Assembly: GCF_964204645.1 (NCBI RefSeq)
Contig: NC_134033.1
Location: 3,717,631 to 3,781,630, forward strand
DNA length: 64,000 nt
Direction of reading: 5' to 3'
DNA from: Tubulanus polymorphus
Taxonomy: Eukaryota; Nemertea; Palaeonemertea; Tubulaniformes; Tubulanidae
The translations under genes and the position numbers were made by a program. The notes below the pieces were generated by a model. It worked only from the letters and a program-made list of their open reading frames with translations. It made no database searches and had not been told where the DNA came from. Below are positions 1 to 12,700 of the stretch, in pieces; the stretch's first letter is position 1, and each line of letters begins with the position of its first letter.

Positions 1-633
1 TGAAACTTCGAGATAGTAGTTTATTTCAACGTTTCGACTATATCCTAATAGTCATCTTCAGGAATAATGAGATACTACAGAAATTATGAGATATATATAT
101 ATACAATCCAGGGACAAATTCAGAGACTAATTCAAGTAATCAGAGATGATACAAACTAAAGGAAAATTAACGTAGAAACAGTTACACGCTGAAAAAGATT
201 AAAGGGAAGCAAACTAAGGGGTGATTATAAACAACAATAGTGAGTATAAATATAAATGAAACTTAAAGTCAGTAGTAAAAAGAAAGACAAACTAGGGGGC
301 ACTTAATTAAATTAAACCAAATGTGAATACAAGTTAAGTCAGAGACGAAATTGATGAGAGAACAATTAACAAATAATCAAAGGGGAAATCAAGTGTTGAG
401 TTTAACCAGTTTACAGAGGAATTTTGATATAAGTTTATTATGGGGTGAAAAACCATTGTTAAGGTTTACAACGTTGTTCGAATTTTCAATAATTAATGCA
501 GATTCCAAAATATGTTCCTCTTGGACATATGTTCCTCTATCTCTCATAATTTCTGTAGTATCTCTTTATTCCTGAAGATGACTATCAGGATATAGTCGAA
601 ACGTTGAAATAAACTACTATCTCGAAGTTTCAT
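1..633. mobile_element. Inverted-repeat element with hammerhead-like ends
   Basis: The first 95 bases recur almost perfectly as the reverse complement at about 540-633 (TGAAACTTCGAGATAGTAGT against ACTACTATCTCGAAGTTTCA). The left end may extend beyond the window. Each arm contains CTGAAGA, a short stem (GACTAT/ATAGTC) and CGAAACG. This arrangement is common in the terminal repeats of Penelope-like retroelements, which also occur in inverted orientation. The middle is AT-rich without a credible ORF. Confidence 0.6.
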
Positions 634-1534
634 TTTCGGACTTTTTATTATCATTGTGGGATTCTCTCCTCATCGCGTCAACACGGATATTGTGTTCTAC
701 CTATCGTAATCAGTGCGAAAATTGCATTTAACCGGAAAGATAACTAGTGCGTCAATATTAGGGTTTATTGCAAATATCGACATTTAAATGTTAAGAGGTC
801 GATCCCATTAATGCGATGTATTTTTTATTGGTGTTGTTTGTTGAACTGCGTCAGTTTTATAGCTATTGTCAATAAAGGAAATGTAAGTTGTATAATTGCA
901 GTCTTCAGTTTGAATACATGTAATCCTTTGAATGACGGAAACCCGTTTTTTCAGTGTCGATGAAACCTAGGCCGTTATAGGTATTGATAATTGAAGCCAC
1001 GTTCAAAATGTTGAGCGGAAAAATGGGCAGCCTTTTCAGAATTTTTTGGCATACCCTTTGTAGGATTTTTGGCAATTTGAGCCTGCCCTTGTTATGATAT
1101 TTGACAATAAAGAAGTTTCCAGTTTCTAGGCGCCATTTTTAAGGGCATTATTAACAATTCTTTACAATTCTTGTGATTATTTCTGGCCATTCAGGTTTTT
1201 TTAAAACTACTTTTGGCAAAGAATGTGCGCCTTTTCTAAGAATACAAGACCCTCTATTTATAGTTTTTTTCAATACCATAGGCTACTTACTTACTGAAAG
1301 TACTTTTTAGCCATTCTTTATAGATTTTTTGTTTGTTATAATTTCTGGCCTCGCAGGATTTTAGAACAATTTTTGGCGATGAATGTGCCCTTTTCTAACG
1401 AACCCTATTGAAATGCTCAATTATAAAAAAATATTAAAAATTTCTTTTTAAATCCTAGGCCACTTCTTTAGAATTTTCTTGTAATTATTTTTGCCCTCTC
1501 AGCACTTTTTTGATTCAAGGACTAAGGACTTCCA
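634..1534. other. AT-rich spacer or bark upstream intron
   Basis: No gene is visible. There are short degenerate repeats of the type 'ATTTTTGGC...TTTCTGGCC' between about 1040 and 1490. The stretch probably belongs to the 5' flank or first intron of the bark-like gene, since an acceptor lies at 1872. Confidence 0.4.
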
Positions 1535-1823
1535 TCAGTCAGTCAGTCAGTCAGTCAGTCAGTCAGTCAGTCAGTCAGTCAGTCAGTCAGTCAGTCAGTC
1601 AGTCAGTCAGTCAGTCAGTCAGTCAGTCAGTCAGTCAGTCAGTCAGTCAGTCAGTCAGTCAGTCAGTCAGTCAGTCAGTCAGTCAGTCAGTCAGTCAGTC
1701 AGTCAGTCAGTCAGTCAGTCAGTCAGTCAGTCAGTCAGTCAGTCAGTCAGTCAGTCAGTCAGTCAGTCAGTCAGTCAGTCAGTCAGTCAGTCAGTCAGTC
1801 AGTCAGTCAGTCAGTCAGTCAGT
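1535..1823. repeat. (CAGT)n microsatellite, about 72 copies
   Basis: A pure tetranucleotide array of about 289 bp with no interruptions, about 50 bp before the acceptor at 1872 that precedes the bark start codon. Being divisible by four and without stops, it gives spurious Ser-Gln-Ser-Val ORFs in three frames. Confidence 0.98.
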
Positions 1824-1950
1824 TAACTACGAGTTAAAATTCGAATGTTTTTTCTCATCATTTTCTTTTCTAGATGCTATTGAAACCGTTGTGTGAAATC
1901 GGCGGGACTCAGTGAATGAGAATCTAAAAATCGACGGAAACTCTCCGAAA

Positions 1951-3751
1951 ATGACTACGATTAGAATATCGCTGCTGGTGGCGTTGTTGATGGTTACCGC
2001 GGCGTCGCTCGTTTCTGCGCTAACTGAATTACGTCTGCCCGGCGCGATCACTGGCACTCACGTGGTGACGAAAGCGGGTGGGCCGTATTTGATAAAAACG
2101 CATCAAACGGTGAACGTGACGGGTTCGCTGAAAATCGAACCGGGCGCGATCATCCATTTCTGGCGCGGAGCCGGGCTCGTTTTGAACGCGAGCGGCGGCG
2201 CGCTGGAAATAGTCGGCACGGCCGCCGAGAAAATCTCGTTCATCTCGAACGAGACGTCGCCGATTCGAGAAGGTAATCGCACGAGGCGATGGGTCGGGAT
2301 TACGATTACGGCGACGGCCGATAATCGAGCGCTGACGATCGGACACGTGATTGTGCAGAACGCCGGGCAGACGGACGCGACGCAGACGGATCGAATCGCC
2401 GCCCTCAATATCTACGGTCACGGGGCGGATTTACGCGTTCATGACGTCAAAATCGAAAACTCATCTGCCGCCGGACTGTACGTCGATAGCGTTTGGATGA
2501 AAATCGCGTTGACGAACGTCGCGGTCGAAAACTGCAACGGCACCGGCGTGACGGTGTCTTCCTGGCGACGAAACGCGGTTTTGAAATCGGTGAAAGTGGT
2601 CGGGTGTAAAAACGGCGCGAAAATCCAAACGCCGACGAAGTTCCCGAACTCGGCGATCTCGTTTTGTAATTCGCAACCGAAATATCGACGTTTATCCGGA
2701 AGGGGAGTTTTAGCAGTTTCTTTCGATGCAAAGTACAATCCGAACCGAAACAGTTGTCAAATGGTACGTATATCCTTGAATAAACTACTGATGAACCCAG
2801 TTGCACAGTTACTGAACCCTGTTCCCAGTCCCGCTCTTCAGAACCGAATGGCGCATTGAACCCTATTCCACAATTATTCTGATCCCGATTCAACAGTTCA
2901 AGGGCACTTTGGTGTCCACACAGACGATGCTATTGGGAAACTGCGGCAGTGAAGTGCAACAATTATCTTTGTTGACAAAATAGAAATGTGCTGTCGAAAA
3001 AATTTCTGACGGACTCGTACAAGTCTTACTAGTCCCCCTGTATCATCCGCCCCTTGGTGGTTATTTACAAAGCTCAGGTCGAATTCTGACCGGTCGAATT
3101 CTGACTGGTCGAATTCTGACCGGTCGAATTCTGACCGGTTGAATTCCGACCGGTGGAATGCTGACCGGTCGAATTCTGACCGGTCGAATTCTGACCGGTC
3201 GAATTCTGACCGGTCGAATTCTGACCGGTTGAATTCCGACCGGTGGAATGCTGACCGGTCGAATTCTGGCAATAAATAAAGACATAGTTTGGTCAAAAAT
3301 TAAACAACTGGGCCCAAGTTCACAAAACTGTTAAACTCTAATGTTTGGTGTGATTCCGATTGGTTACTTCATGTTTTCAATGAGGACAACAATTCAAACT
3401 GAGCTGTTTTAGGCTTAAACTTTTTCGTGAAACTGGGCCCTGGGAACTGTTGAATTATGATACACCGAATAGATTTCGTATAATGATCCGGATTAATCGG
3501 TATTCGTTTATTCGTTGTTTTGCAGACGTTTGAAAGTGAAGCGGGAGACGTGGTGGAACTGTTACGAATCGATAAGAAGTGGTCTTCAAGTAAGATAGAA
3601 GTTCGAGACACCGCTTCCAGCGGCGCCTTGTTATATTCGGGAAGCATGACACAGTTTGAAACCGTCAAGAGTCCCTCGTCGAAAATGTGGGTCAACATGA
3701 CGGGGGGTTATTACTATAACCATCAATTTTGGGTTATTTCGCAGAAAAAAG
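1951..3751 (+). CDS. bark: bark exons 1-2: signal peptide, first beta-helix block, CUB-like segment
   Basis: Exon 1 (1951-2763, 271 codons) starts with [20 protein letters not shown], a classical signal peptide with likely cleavage after VSA. It is followed by the pattern '[19 protein letters not shown]', the typical first turns of a right-handed parallel beta-helix, with several N-glycosylation sequons. It ends in Cys-Gln-Met before a GTACGT donor. Exon 2 (3526-3751) begins [15 protein letters not shown] and reads like the second half of a CUB domain, ending in [10 protein letters not shown] before GTAGAA. The 762-bp intron between them holds a 15-bp minisatellite (3078-3267) and a foldback element (3309-3447). 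Antisense ORFs of up to 148 codons overlap exon 1 but have no family resemblance and are treated as shadows. Confidence 0.8.
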
Positions 3752-6700
3752 GTAGAATATTTCGATGTTTTTTTTTTTTAGCTCTATCAGATTTAGACGA
3801 CAGTGGCCACTATTTCAACACGTTGACCGCGCGAGCCACGTGTATAGCCGCGATCATACCGAGCCGATTTGGCCCGTGTCCAATAAGAGAGCGCGTTCAT
3901 ACGTAAACTACTCACTCGATACTAATGCTCAAAAAATCGAAGTGAGCCATTTCCGGAAGCAGTTGCAATTCAAACGCAATCATCTGCCCCGTGCTAACAT
4001 TTGGCTCGGGTCTGGTCCGACATTATTGTTCGGGTTAAATTTCGCCCGATTTTGCCAAAATTTGCCTAATTTAGCCAAAAAGGCACGGGCAAGTTTTGGC
4101 ACCCGTGTGAACATCGCGGCTTATATGTATACGTGCCTGAGGTTTTCTGTACATTTGCCATACATATTCAGTGCGCACGTGTACACGTGTTGGCGTGGTG
4201 CCTACCCTACTGAAAGAATTTAATGGTTTTTTGTCTAATCCATACATGCGTACATTGAGAAAACCTGCCGTTAGGTGGGGTGGAGTAAGCAGGGGCATTA
4301 TATCGGATTTTTCTTCAGATTTCAAGTCAAATGTTTGGTAGATTGAGAAAACCAGGCGTAAGGCGGGGTTGGCAGTATGGAAGGGCGGTATATCGGGGGT
4401 TGATCTTATGTTTTCAAATCGGTAATTACGAAAGTCGACTAAACTGGTAATTAGAAAAATGTTAAGTTTTTCATCGATTTGTTTTTAGGTCATCAAATTT
4501 CGACGATCGAAGATTTCATCGCGCGAAACAACACTGAAAACGGACTGACGTTCGCCGGTAAACTCGGCGCCGTCTGCGTGAAGCGATCCAGTATCGACCG
4601 GTCGCGAATCGGAATCAAGTCGTCCGCGAATTCGCTCCTCGCGCTCAAACTCACGCGAACGAAGGTAACGCGCAGCGGCGAGTACGGAATATTCTTCGCG
4701 ACGAATTACAGAAACTTTTCCGAAATCGTTTTTCGCAATTGTGAATTCGTCGAAAATCGCGATTCGGCCATTCGATTCAACATCGATTTGTACAACAAGG
4801 TCAGCGTCGTAGTCGCCGATTCGAAGTTCGAATCGAACGGAAACGAGACGTCGAGAAACTCGATCGTCGAAGCGCGTATTTGCGGGAATTTAAATCGATC
4901 CAGGTTCGATTTGACGAATAATTCGTTTGTCAGAAATTCCGCCGCGATGGCAATCGTTAAGATATACTACGAATGTCCGAGTTGGTGGCCGCGAACCGAA
5001 GCGCGGTTGATCGCGAACGAGTTCGTCGAGAATAACGCGCGTGATGCCGTCGTGACGCTGTACGGCGGCGACGAGACGGTCGTCAGACGTAACGTATTCC
5101 GCAATCCTGCGTCGAAATACGAGTGCACGTTGTTACCGGAAAACACGGGCGAAATGTTCGATTTGTCGTATAATTATTGGGGCGTTGATACCGATATTGA
5201 GAATCGGATACTCGGTCAGAATACGAAGATTTCGCGACCCGCGTTTAAACTCGTACCGTATTTCACCGATTCAACGCTGACCCGAACGAGTTGGGTGTTG
5301 GTGCACGATTCGAGCTCGTTCAAAAACGGAAGTCGCCTCGGTGGAAGTTTATACGAAGCGTTGACCTTGACGTCGAGCGGAAGTCCGTTTACGGTCGAAA
5401 GCGACGTGATGGTTAGACGCGGCGGTTCGCTGCGCATCGAACCGGGCGTCGTTTTGAACGTGGCGCCCTACGTCGGATTTCTCGTTGGCGGCGGCGGTCG
5501 TCTGCTCGCAGACGGTGGCGCCACCTCCGCCGCGCGTATACGCCTCCGACTCGGCGAGCGGACGCTCGATTCGCGACTCACGATCTTTAACGCGACGAAA
5601 ATTACCGAATACGAATTCCAAAGACATCATGGTCATCGACAATATCGTAGACGGAAGCGGCAGACGGCTCCTCGCAGACGGAAGCGGCAGGCGTCTAACA
5701 TGCTTGGTTCTGCGGATGTTGTACAGTTCTATATCGAGAGTGAAAACAGAACCGTCTGCGCTCCTAGATTTCGAAGTGATGTTGAAACCATAGGCTTGAC
5801 ACTTTGTCGATTGATGGGCAAAGGTCAGTACTTATCGAGCTACCATTACAAGGGACCACCGTACAAGGGACGTATAGCGTATAGAAGTATACACTGCATA
5901 GAGGGCGCTAAAACACTCGACGATTGTCAATTTGAAAAATGCCCCGACAACAGACGGTGTTGCAGCGACCCATTACGGTTGAAGTGTTTACCGCCGGCCT
6001 GGGCCGGAATTCATCTAGCGGCTGACGCCAAACAAAGCGTTTTACGTTACGTCGATATCTCTGGCGCCGGGTTGAACAACGGCGGTAACCTGGCCGCGAG
6101 TTTATCGATCGATTTTCATCGGCACCGAATCGAAAACGTCCAGATCGAGCAGGACATGCCGGGTGTCGGCGTGATCGCGAGCGCCTTCGTCATCAAACGC
6201 ACGAGCCGAGCGATCGATGAATCTTTACGCGATGTCGGCGTCAACGTTTCGCAATTCATAAGCGGTTTGAAATTGCCGGTGTCGTCTGCGAGCAAACTCA
6301 CGAATGTCACGGCAACGAAAACGAATAGCAGTTGGTCACCGTCGCGATATCCGTCGCCGTACGCGAATACTTACGGAATCGGTTTCGAAGACTCGGCGGT
6401 GAAGTTAATTCCGACGATTCAATCGTGTAATGATCAGAATCCGGTACGAGTCGACGCCGACGGCGCGTTCTATTCGTTGACTAATCACGTGCCGGCGACT
6501 AACTCTACACTAGCTGAATGTACAGTCCGTCTGATACCCGATAAGCAGACGGATTCGATCGTTATCGATTTGCTCGAAATCGACGTTTTAATGAGGTTCG
6601 TTTTAAAAGAATGCTTGCTTGAGGCCCGAACACCCTATACGATATCAACATCAAACTACTTGTACATACAGCCCGTTGGGAAAAAGAAGGTGGCCGCCTC

Positions 6701-9700
6701 CATAAAATCCCCCTATGGCATCAACAAATAGCCCGGTGATTGATCTACGTGTGAATAAGTGTTTTCGGAAAGGATGTCTGTCCCCACTGATCCCGTAAAG
6801 ACATGCTTGGATTTCTTAGTAATATCGTGCGCGCAAAGACCTTTCCAGAAAAAATATATCTGGCTCAGACACCCTTAAGAGTAAATGACATCATTGCTAT
6901 ATCTAAATTTTGATAATTATTTACGGTCATCTTTATCAGTATCATATTATCGGAGAGAAACTCGTTCAATTCTCTCGGAAGCTCCGAGTTGAAAGAGTCC
7001 CGAATTGGGCATTGTCTTATGTACAGAAAACTATAGGGATTCAGAAAATGAATTGCTTTTTGTCCGAGTTGGTCGTGTCCGAGTAGGGCGAGGTTTACTG
7101 TAAGATGTTAATGATTGACGTTTTGTAGGAATCATAGTTCAGTTGACCCCGGTAAAGGAGACGGCAAATCCAAAGTCAAACGGAGTACGACAACATCTAA
7201 ATGTAAGAAGAATTCGTCGGTGCAGTTGTATGCCGGAAGTCAACTGATCACTGGAGAACTGACCGCTAGAGACGGGTTTAGGTATGAACCGACAAGCGGA
7301 AATCAGGAACTCGCTTTGAAGATCGTAACGGGCGCCGATAACTGCGGATCTGTTGATATCATCATTCACGCAATTGCCGTCAAACAGGCGACATTGTCAC
7401 CGAAACAAAATACCGGTATGCATCCACCGTATCTCGAGTCTCCCTGCATTGAGCTGTCCAGTGATTTAAAGTATAGACCATTCGAGAAGAGATTTCTTCT
7501 TCCATAAATCCCCATATGACATCATCAAATTGCCTACTAGTGATTTGGTCTACGAGATTTGGTTTCTGAAGAGACGTCAGCCGCCATGAGTCCCCCTATG
7601 ACATAATCATCGAACTATCCACCGATTTAATCTATGGTCCGTTCTAAAATCCCATTATGACGTCATCAGATTACTTACAAGTGAGATCTATTGATCTATA
7701 TGAGTGTTTCCAGATAAAGTGTCTGCCTTCTTAAAATCTATCTATGACGTCATCAAATAGCCTGGTGATTTTGTCTACCTATCATCCTCGCTTGCCAGGG
7801 TTTGATTGCCGCCCGCTCGAGCTCACGAGCTCTAACAGCTAATTCATCGCCCCAATACCAAACCATGGCTGCAAAACCCAACAGTCTATATATCTAGCCA
7901 ATCAGACGCGTGATGTTTACAGAGCAAACGTCGTGCCGGTAAAAACGCATCTGATTGGCTAGATACGTATAGACTGGTGGACACAGAGCGGGAACCTGTC
8001 CGAAGAAATCGTGGACGGTGTAATAGACCATGAAGGGCTTGAGCTACAGCGGGCGGCAATCAAACCCTGGCAAGCGAGGATGTCTACCTGTATGAATTTT
8101 TCCTGCACCTGTATTATGTGTACGGAACCAGAAAAAAAGATGCCCGCCTCCATAAACCCACGCGTAAAAAGCTTCCATAGAGTTTTATGCCTTAAACTGA
8201 AAGTCTTTTTTTCCAGATAAACCCGAGATAGAACTCGATCTAGTGAAAATCCACGGTGAATTCAATACAGGAATATTTTTCAATTATACGTATTGTAAGT
8301 ACACGTTATTTCTGTGTTGCTGAGGGCCAAGGTTGTTGTTGAGAGTCAAGGTTGTTGCTGAGAGTCAAGGTTGTTTGTCTGTTCTGAGTTCCAATTTCTG
8401 GCAGAAATTTCGCACGATAAAATTTAGATAATTTTGAATATTTATCCGCCCACCCTGAATCACTGCCTGCCCTGTGGTGCGATGTATCCACGTAATTATA
8501 TGTATTAGTTAAATCAGGGAGGTGGTAGGATGAAAACTCTTTGATCATGAATAGAAAATTGCCGACTAGCTGATAACATATCTAACTCGTTCATACTCCA
8601 TTCACTCCCATTTCAATGGTTAAATTCTCTACCGAAAGATGGCAGCACCAAATATAAGAGTAATTGTATAAATAGGTCAAAGGTTGAAAGGTTGAGTGAG
8701 TAAAAAATTAAAAAATAAATTCGAGCGTGCGAGAATTTATTCTAATTCTTTACGAGCTCGACCTTTGGCCTGAACGCCTATTTATACAGTTACTGGTATG
8801 CCCGTTATACACGACGCTGCTTGGAGAGATGACTATTACATGGAATAGAGTTATAAGCTAGGGGGAATAATACCAAATTTGGAGCGCATTGAACTGGTTA
8901 GGATACCTGCGCTATATAAATCGACTTTATCATCATTATCAGTATCATTATTATTAATATTATTATTACTATTATTATTATTATATTTTCAGCCAATGAA
9001 ACTGGCATGAATCTAACAATGCGGAACGTCACCATTTCGAATGTGATCCGTCGCGCCGTCTACGGGAGATTCACGGCATTCGACGTTCGCGACTCGACGT
9101 TCAACGGCAGCCGCGTCGAGGTCGAGCCGACGGGAAATTCGAACGCGACGGTGCGCGTCGAAAACTGCACGTTCACGAACGGCAGCTTCGTATTAATTCG
9201 TCTGACGCCGACGAATGAAACGAGAAAACCCGATCATCGGCAGCAGACGGTCGCAGCGCGCGTCGAAATATTGCGCAATATATTCGAATCCGATTTAGCG
9301 ATTTATTCGTCGAATGCCGAATGCGGCCCGATCGATTGGACGATCGCGAATAACAGGTTCTCGAATTTGACCGCCAACGAATTTGCCTCGATCGTCGACG
9401 TCTGCGGAGTCGGAAAAATCGCCGACAATAAATTCCGCGGAATCCGCGCGCGAACGCGAGGATCGACCGCGGCGATCGTGAGCGTCGCGCAGAACGGGCG
9501 GGCGTCGTCCGCCTCCTCGACCGAGCGGAGCGTAGCCTGGGAAATCATCGGCAACGAGTTTCTCGATAATCGAGATATGATGAGTTTGGTGCGAGTTCGA
9601 CGCGCATCGAACAACGTCACGTTCACGCGGAATAAACTCGTCAATAATCGCCGACTATTCGACGATTGTCGACTGCCGCTAGGTGGCAGCACGGCTTTAG

Positions 9701-12700
9701 AAATCGGGAGCATCGGAAACGTCGCTGTTCGTTTGAACACGTTCGACAACCCGGGACTCGATTCGGAAGTCGTTTCGCAATTTCGACGTTCGCTCGTCGA
9801 TTTCGAAACGAATTTCTGGAATTCGACAGACGCGGAAGCGATCTTTAGTCGTCTGCCGGGGACGATCCTCTCACCGCGTCAAAAAACCTTCAAAATCTGC
9901 ACCGATCCCGATTGTAAAATCGTCCGCGATTTTATAACGCAAAATCAACCGTCTGTGTACGTGAGTCGCGATGAGCCGTACGTCATTAAACAGGATATCG
10001 TCGTCACCGCAGACGATCTGTTAACGATAGAAGCCGGCGTAACGCTGCGTTTTCGACCGGGGCGATCGCTGATCGTTTACGGCCGGTTGTCCGCGGCGGG
10101 TACGCGCGATCAACCGATCTTGATGAACGTCGAGCGGCGTTCGCAAGCGGAAAAGCCCGTCTGCCCGTCGGGTTACCCGCGCGCGGTGCTCGTAGGCGGA
10201 AACTCGTCGACGGAAGGCTATGTTCTGATCGAGCGGCATGCCGGAGGTCGTGTTTACCGACCGTGCGGTGGCGATTTCTGGACCGCGGCGGAATCGGAAA
10301 TGATTTGCCGGTCGCTCGGATTCGGACCGCCGGTTCTCTGGGAGAATCTGGCGTCGTTCGCGAAGAACAAGAGTTTACTGCCGGTGACTATGAGGTGTTC
10401 GGGTGGAATTGAATTGAGCGATTGCTTTCAGACGAATCGTGGTTGCAGAAGGTATTACGAAGACCCCGATGTATTTGTCCGCTGTCAGCCGAGAGGTTGG
10501 GGCGGCGTGAAGCTGCGCGGTGAAAAATCACGCGCAGATTTGGAACACGTCAAAATCTCGAATACAGTAAATGGTGCCATAACTCTCAGTGGTGGTACCA
10601 GGGGTACAAGTGGTACCGCTGGCAATCCTCCATTGATAATCAGAAACACCGACATCATCAACGCGGCGAACGGAATTCAGATTTTCCGCTCTGTAACCGG
10701 TCTCGAAATCGACGGAATCAATTTCGAAAACGTTTCCGATAAAGCGATCGTGGCGAGCGTCGTCGTGCCGATGAGCGTCAAACGCGCGCGTCTGAAAAAC
10801 GTCGGCGACACCGGCGTCTATATTTCCCCGCCCGACAACGACCTCGAGCGATACCTCGGTGAATTATCGATACAGATGCCGGTCGGGTACGACCCGGGGA
10901 TCGGCGGCGGCGATTTCGTTCTTTGTCGATCGAACGATGTCAAGGTCAAACCGCGGCAGACGTTACTGTTGAAATCGCCGAAAATGGCGAGTTGGAAATG
11001 GCGAGAGACGACGGCATTTTCGAAAGAGGGGATATTTTGCGGACCGACCGTTCTCGTTACCGACCCCGGTTACGTGCTACGCGTTTTTGTACGGTACTCC
11101 TTGACGGCTCGGGAGCAGCCGTTTTTGTTCGACTTTTTCAACGTCGACGGAAACGGTGCGCGCGTCGAGAAAATCGATTACAAACGGAATTTCCGGCATA
11201 CAAGGAAACGAACGTACGAGGTGTGGTCGAATTCGTCGCGGTTGGAATTATCGTCATTTTACAACAGAGCTGGAATGATTAGATTCATCGAATACATGGA
11301 AGTTTCAGCGCACAATGCGTCGTGTAAGTATTGCGCGAATCATCGGGCTTATTTAGATTTAGTTTCAAAACGTAGTGACCAGCAGCCGATTCCTTAATAG
11401 TGTCTTAGACCGGTCGTTTTGGCTCTGTAACCAATCTAACAACTCAAGACCAGCCTAAGCTCTTCTTGATTTAACCAGTCAATCTAACAATTTAAGACTA
11501 TATTATACGCTCATTTCGGTTCTATAACCAATCATGTTGATTCTATTACCAATCTCACAATTTAAGACCACAGTCTAAACTCAATTTGGTTCTATAACCA
11601 ATCTAACAACTTAAGACCAGTCCACGCTCATTTTTGTTCCACAACCAATCTATCAGCTAAAGACCAGTCTAATCTCATTTTGGTTCTATTTGGAACTAAT
11701 ATTTTCGGAGATAATTTTGTATCAGTTTTTGTATATTATTTGTTTGTAGTTGCTAAGTGTACGTTTGACTGGAGCAGTCCGTTCTGTCCTTGGAAATCTG
11801 ATCCGAACCCCGACATCGAGTGGAAAAGAGGAAATGGCAGTCACTTGTTTTCCTATGAAGATAATACTGTAGGACGGTCCGGTTTGTATTATTTGGTTTA
11901 CTGTCCCCTGATTGTCAGGAACAGTGTCTGAAGATGGTTTACTGTTCCCTGGTTATCATGAACAGTCTCAAAAAATGGTTTACTATCCCCTGATTGTCAG
12001 GAAAAGTCTCTGAGTATGGTTTACTGTTCCCTGGTTATTGGGAACAGTCTCTAAAACTGGTTTTCTGTCCCCTGATTCTCAGGCACAGTCTCTGAAAACG
12101 GTTTCAAAAAATGGTTTACTATCCCCTGATTGTCAGGAAAGGTCTCTGAGTATGGTTTACTGTTCCCTGGTTATTGGGAACAGTCTCTAAAACTGGTTGT
12201 CTGTCCCCTGATTCTCAGGCACAGTCTCTGAAAACGGTTTACTATCCCCTGATTGTCAAGAGCAGTCTCTGAAAATGGTTTAATGTCCCTTGAGTGTCGA
12301 GAACAGTCTCCGAAAATGGTTTACTGTTCCCTGATTGTCAAAGGGCTCTTCTGATGTCTGCTTCATCATGACTTCGAGCATATCGTGTGGCCTAGCCAGC
12401 CGGCCCGGCCCGCGGGCCCGGTTTGGCTGTCACTCGATATCCTATCTTGAGTCGGGGTTGAAGTAGACATTGTTTTTTAAAATAAATTGTTTATGTTATT
12501 CTGTATGAATTACCCGTGTGTATTGTATGTTGTATTATTAAAATTTGTAACTTTATTGAATTTGGGAATTTTATCCCGGAATTTCTATATAATAAGTATC
12601 AATAAAGAATTGAATTGAATTGCCAACTAATACACATGCCATCAGAGGACGCGGAGCCGTATATGGCAGCTATGCTATTATACATGCATATATGCTAATC

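Noticed and set aside
1491-1896. Ser-Gln-Ser-Val repeat ORFs
   Set aside because: They are translations of the pure CAGT microsatellite, present in several frames at once.
2029-2893. Antisense ORFs over bark exon 1
   Set aside because: Mirror of a GC-rich coding exon; no splice logic, signal or family resemblance.
3520-4223. Open frames continuing from bark exon 2 into the intron
   Set aside because: A donor at 3752 and the phase match with the acceptor at 4488 show that they are intronic read-through.
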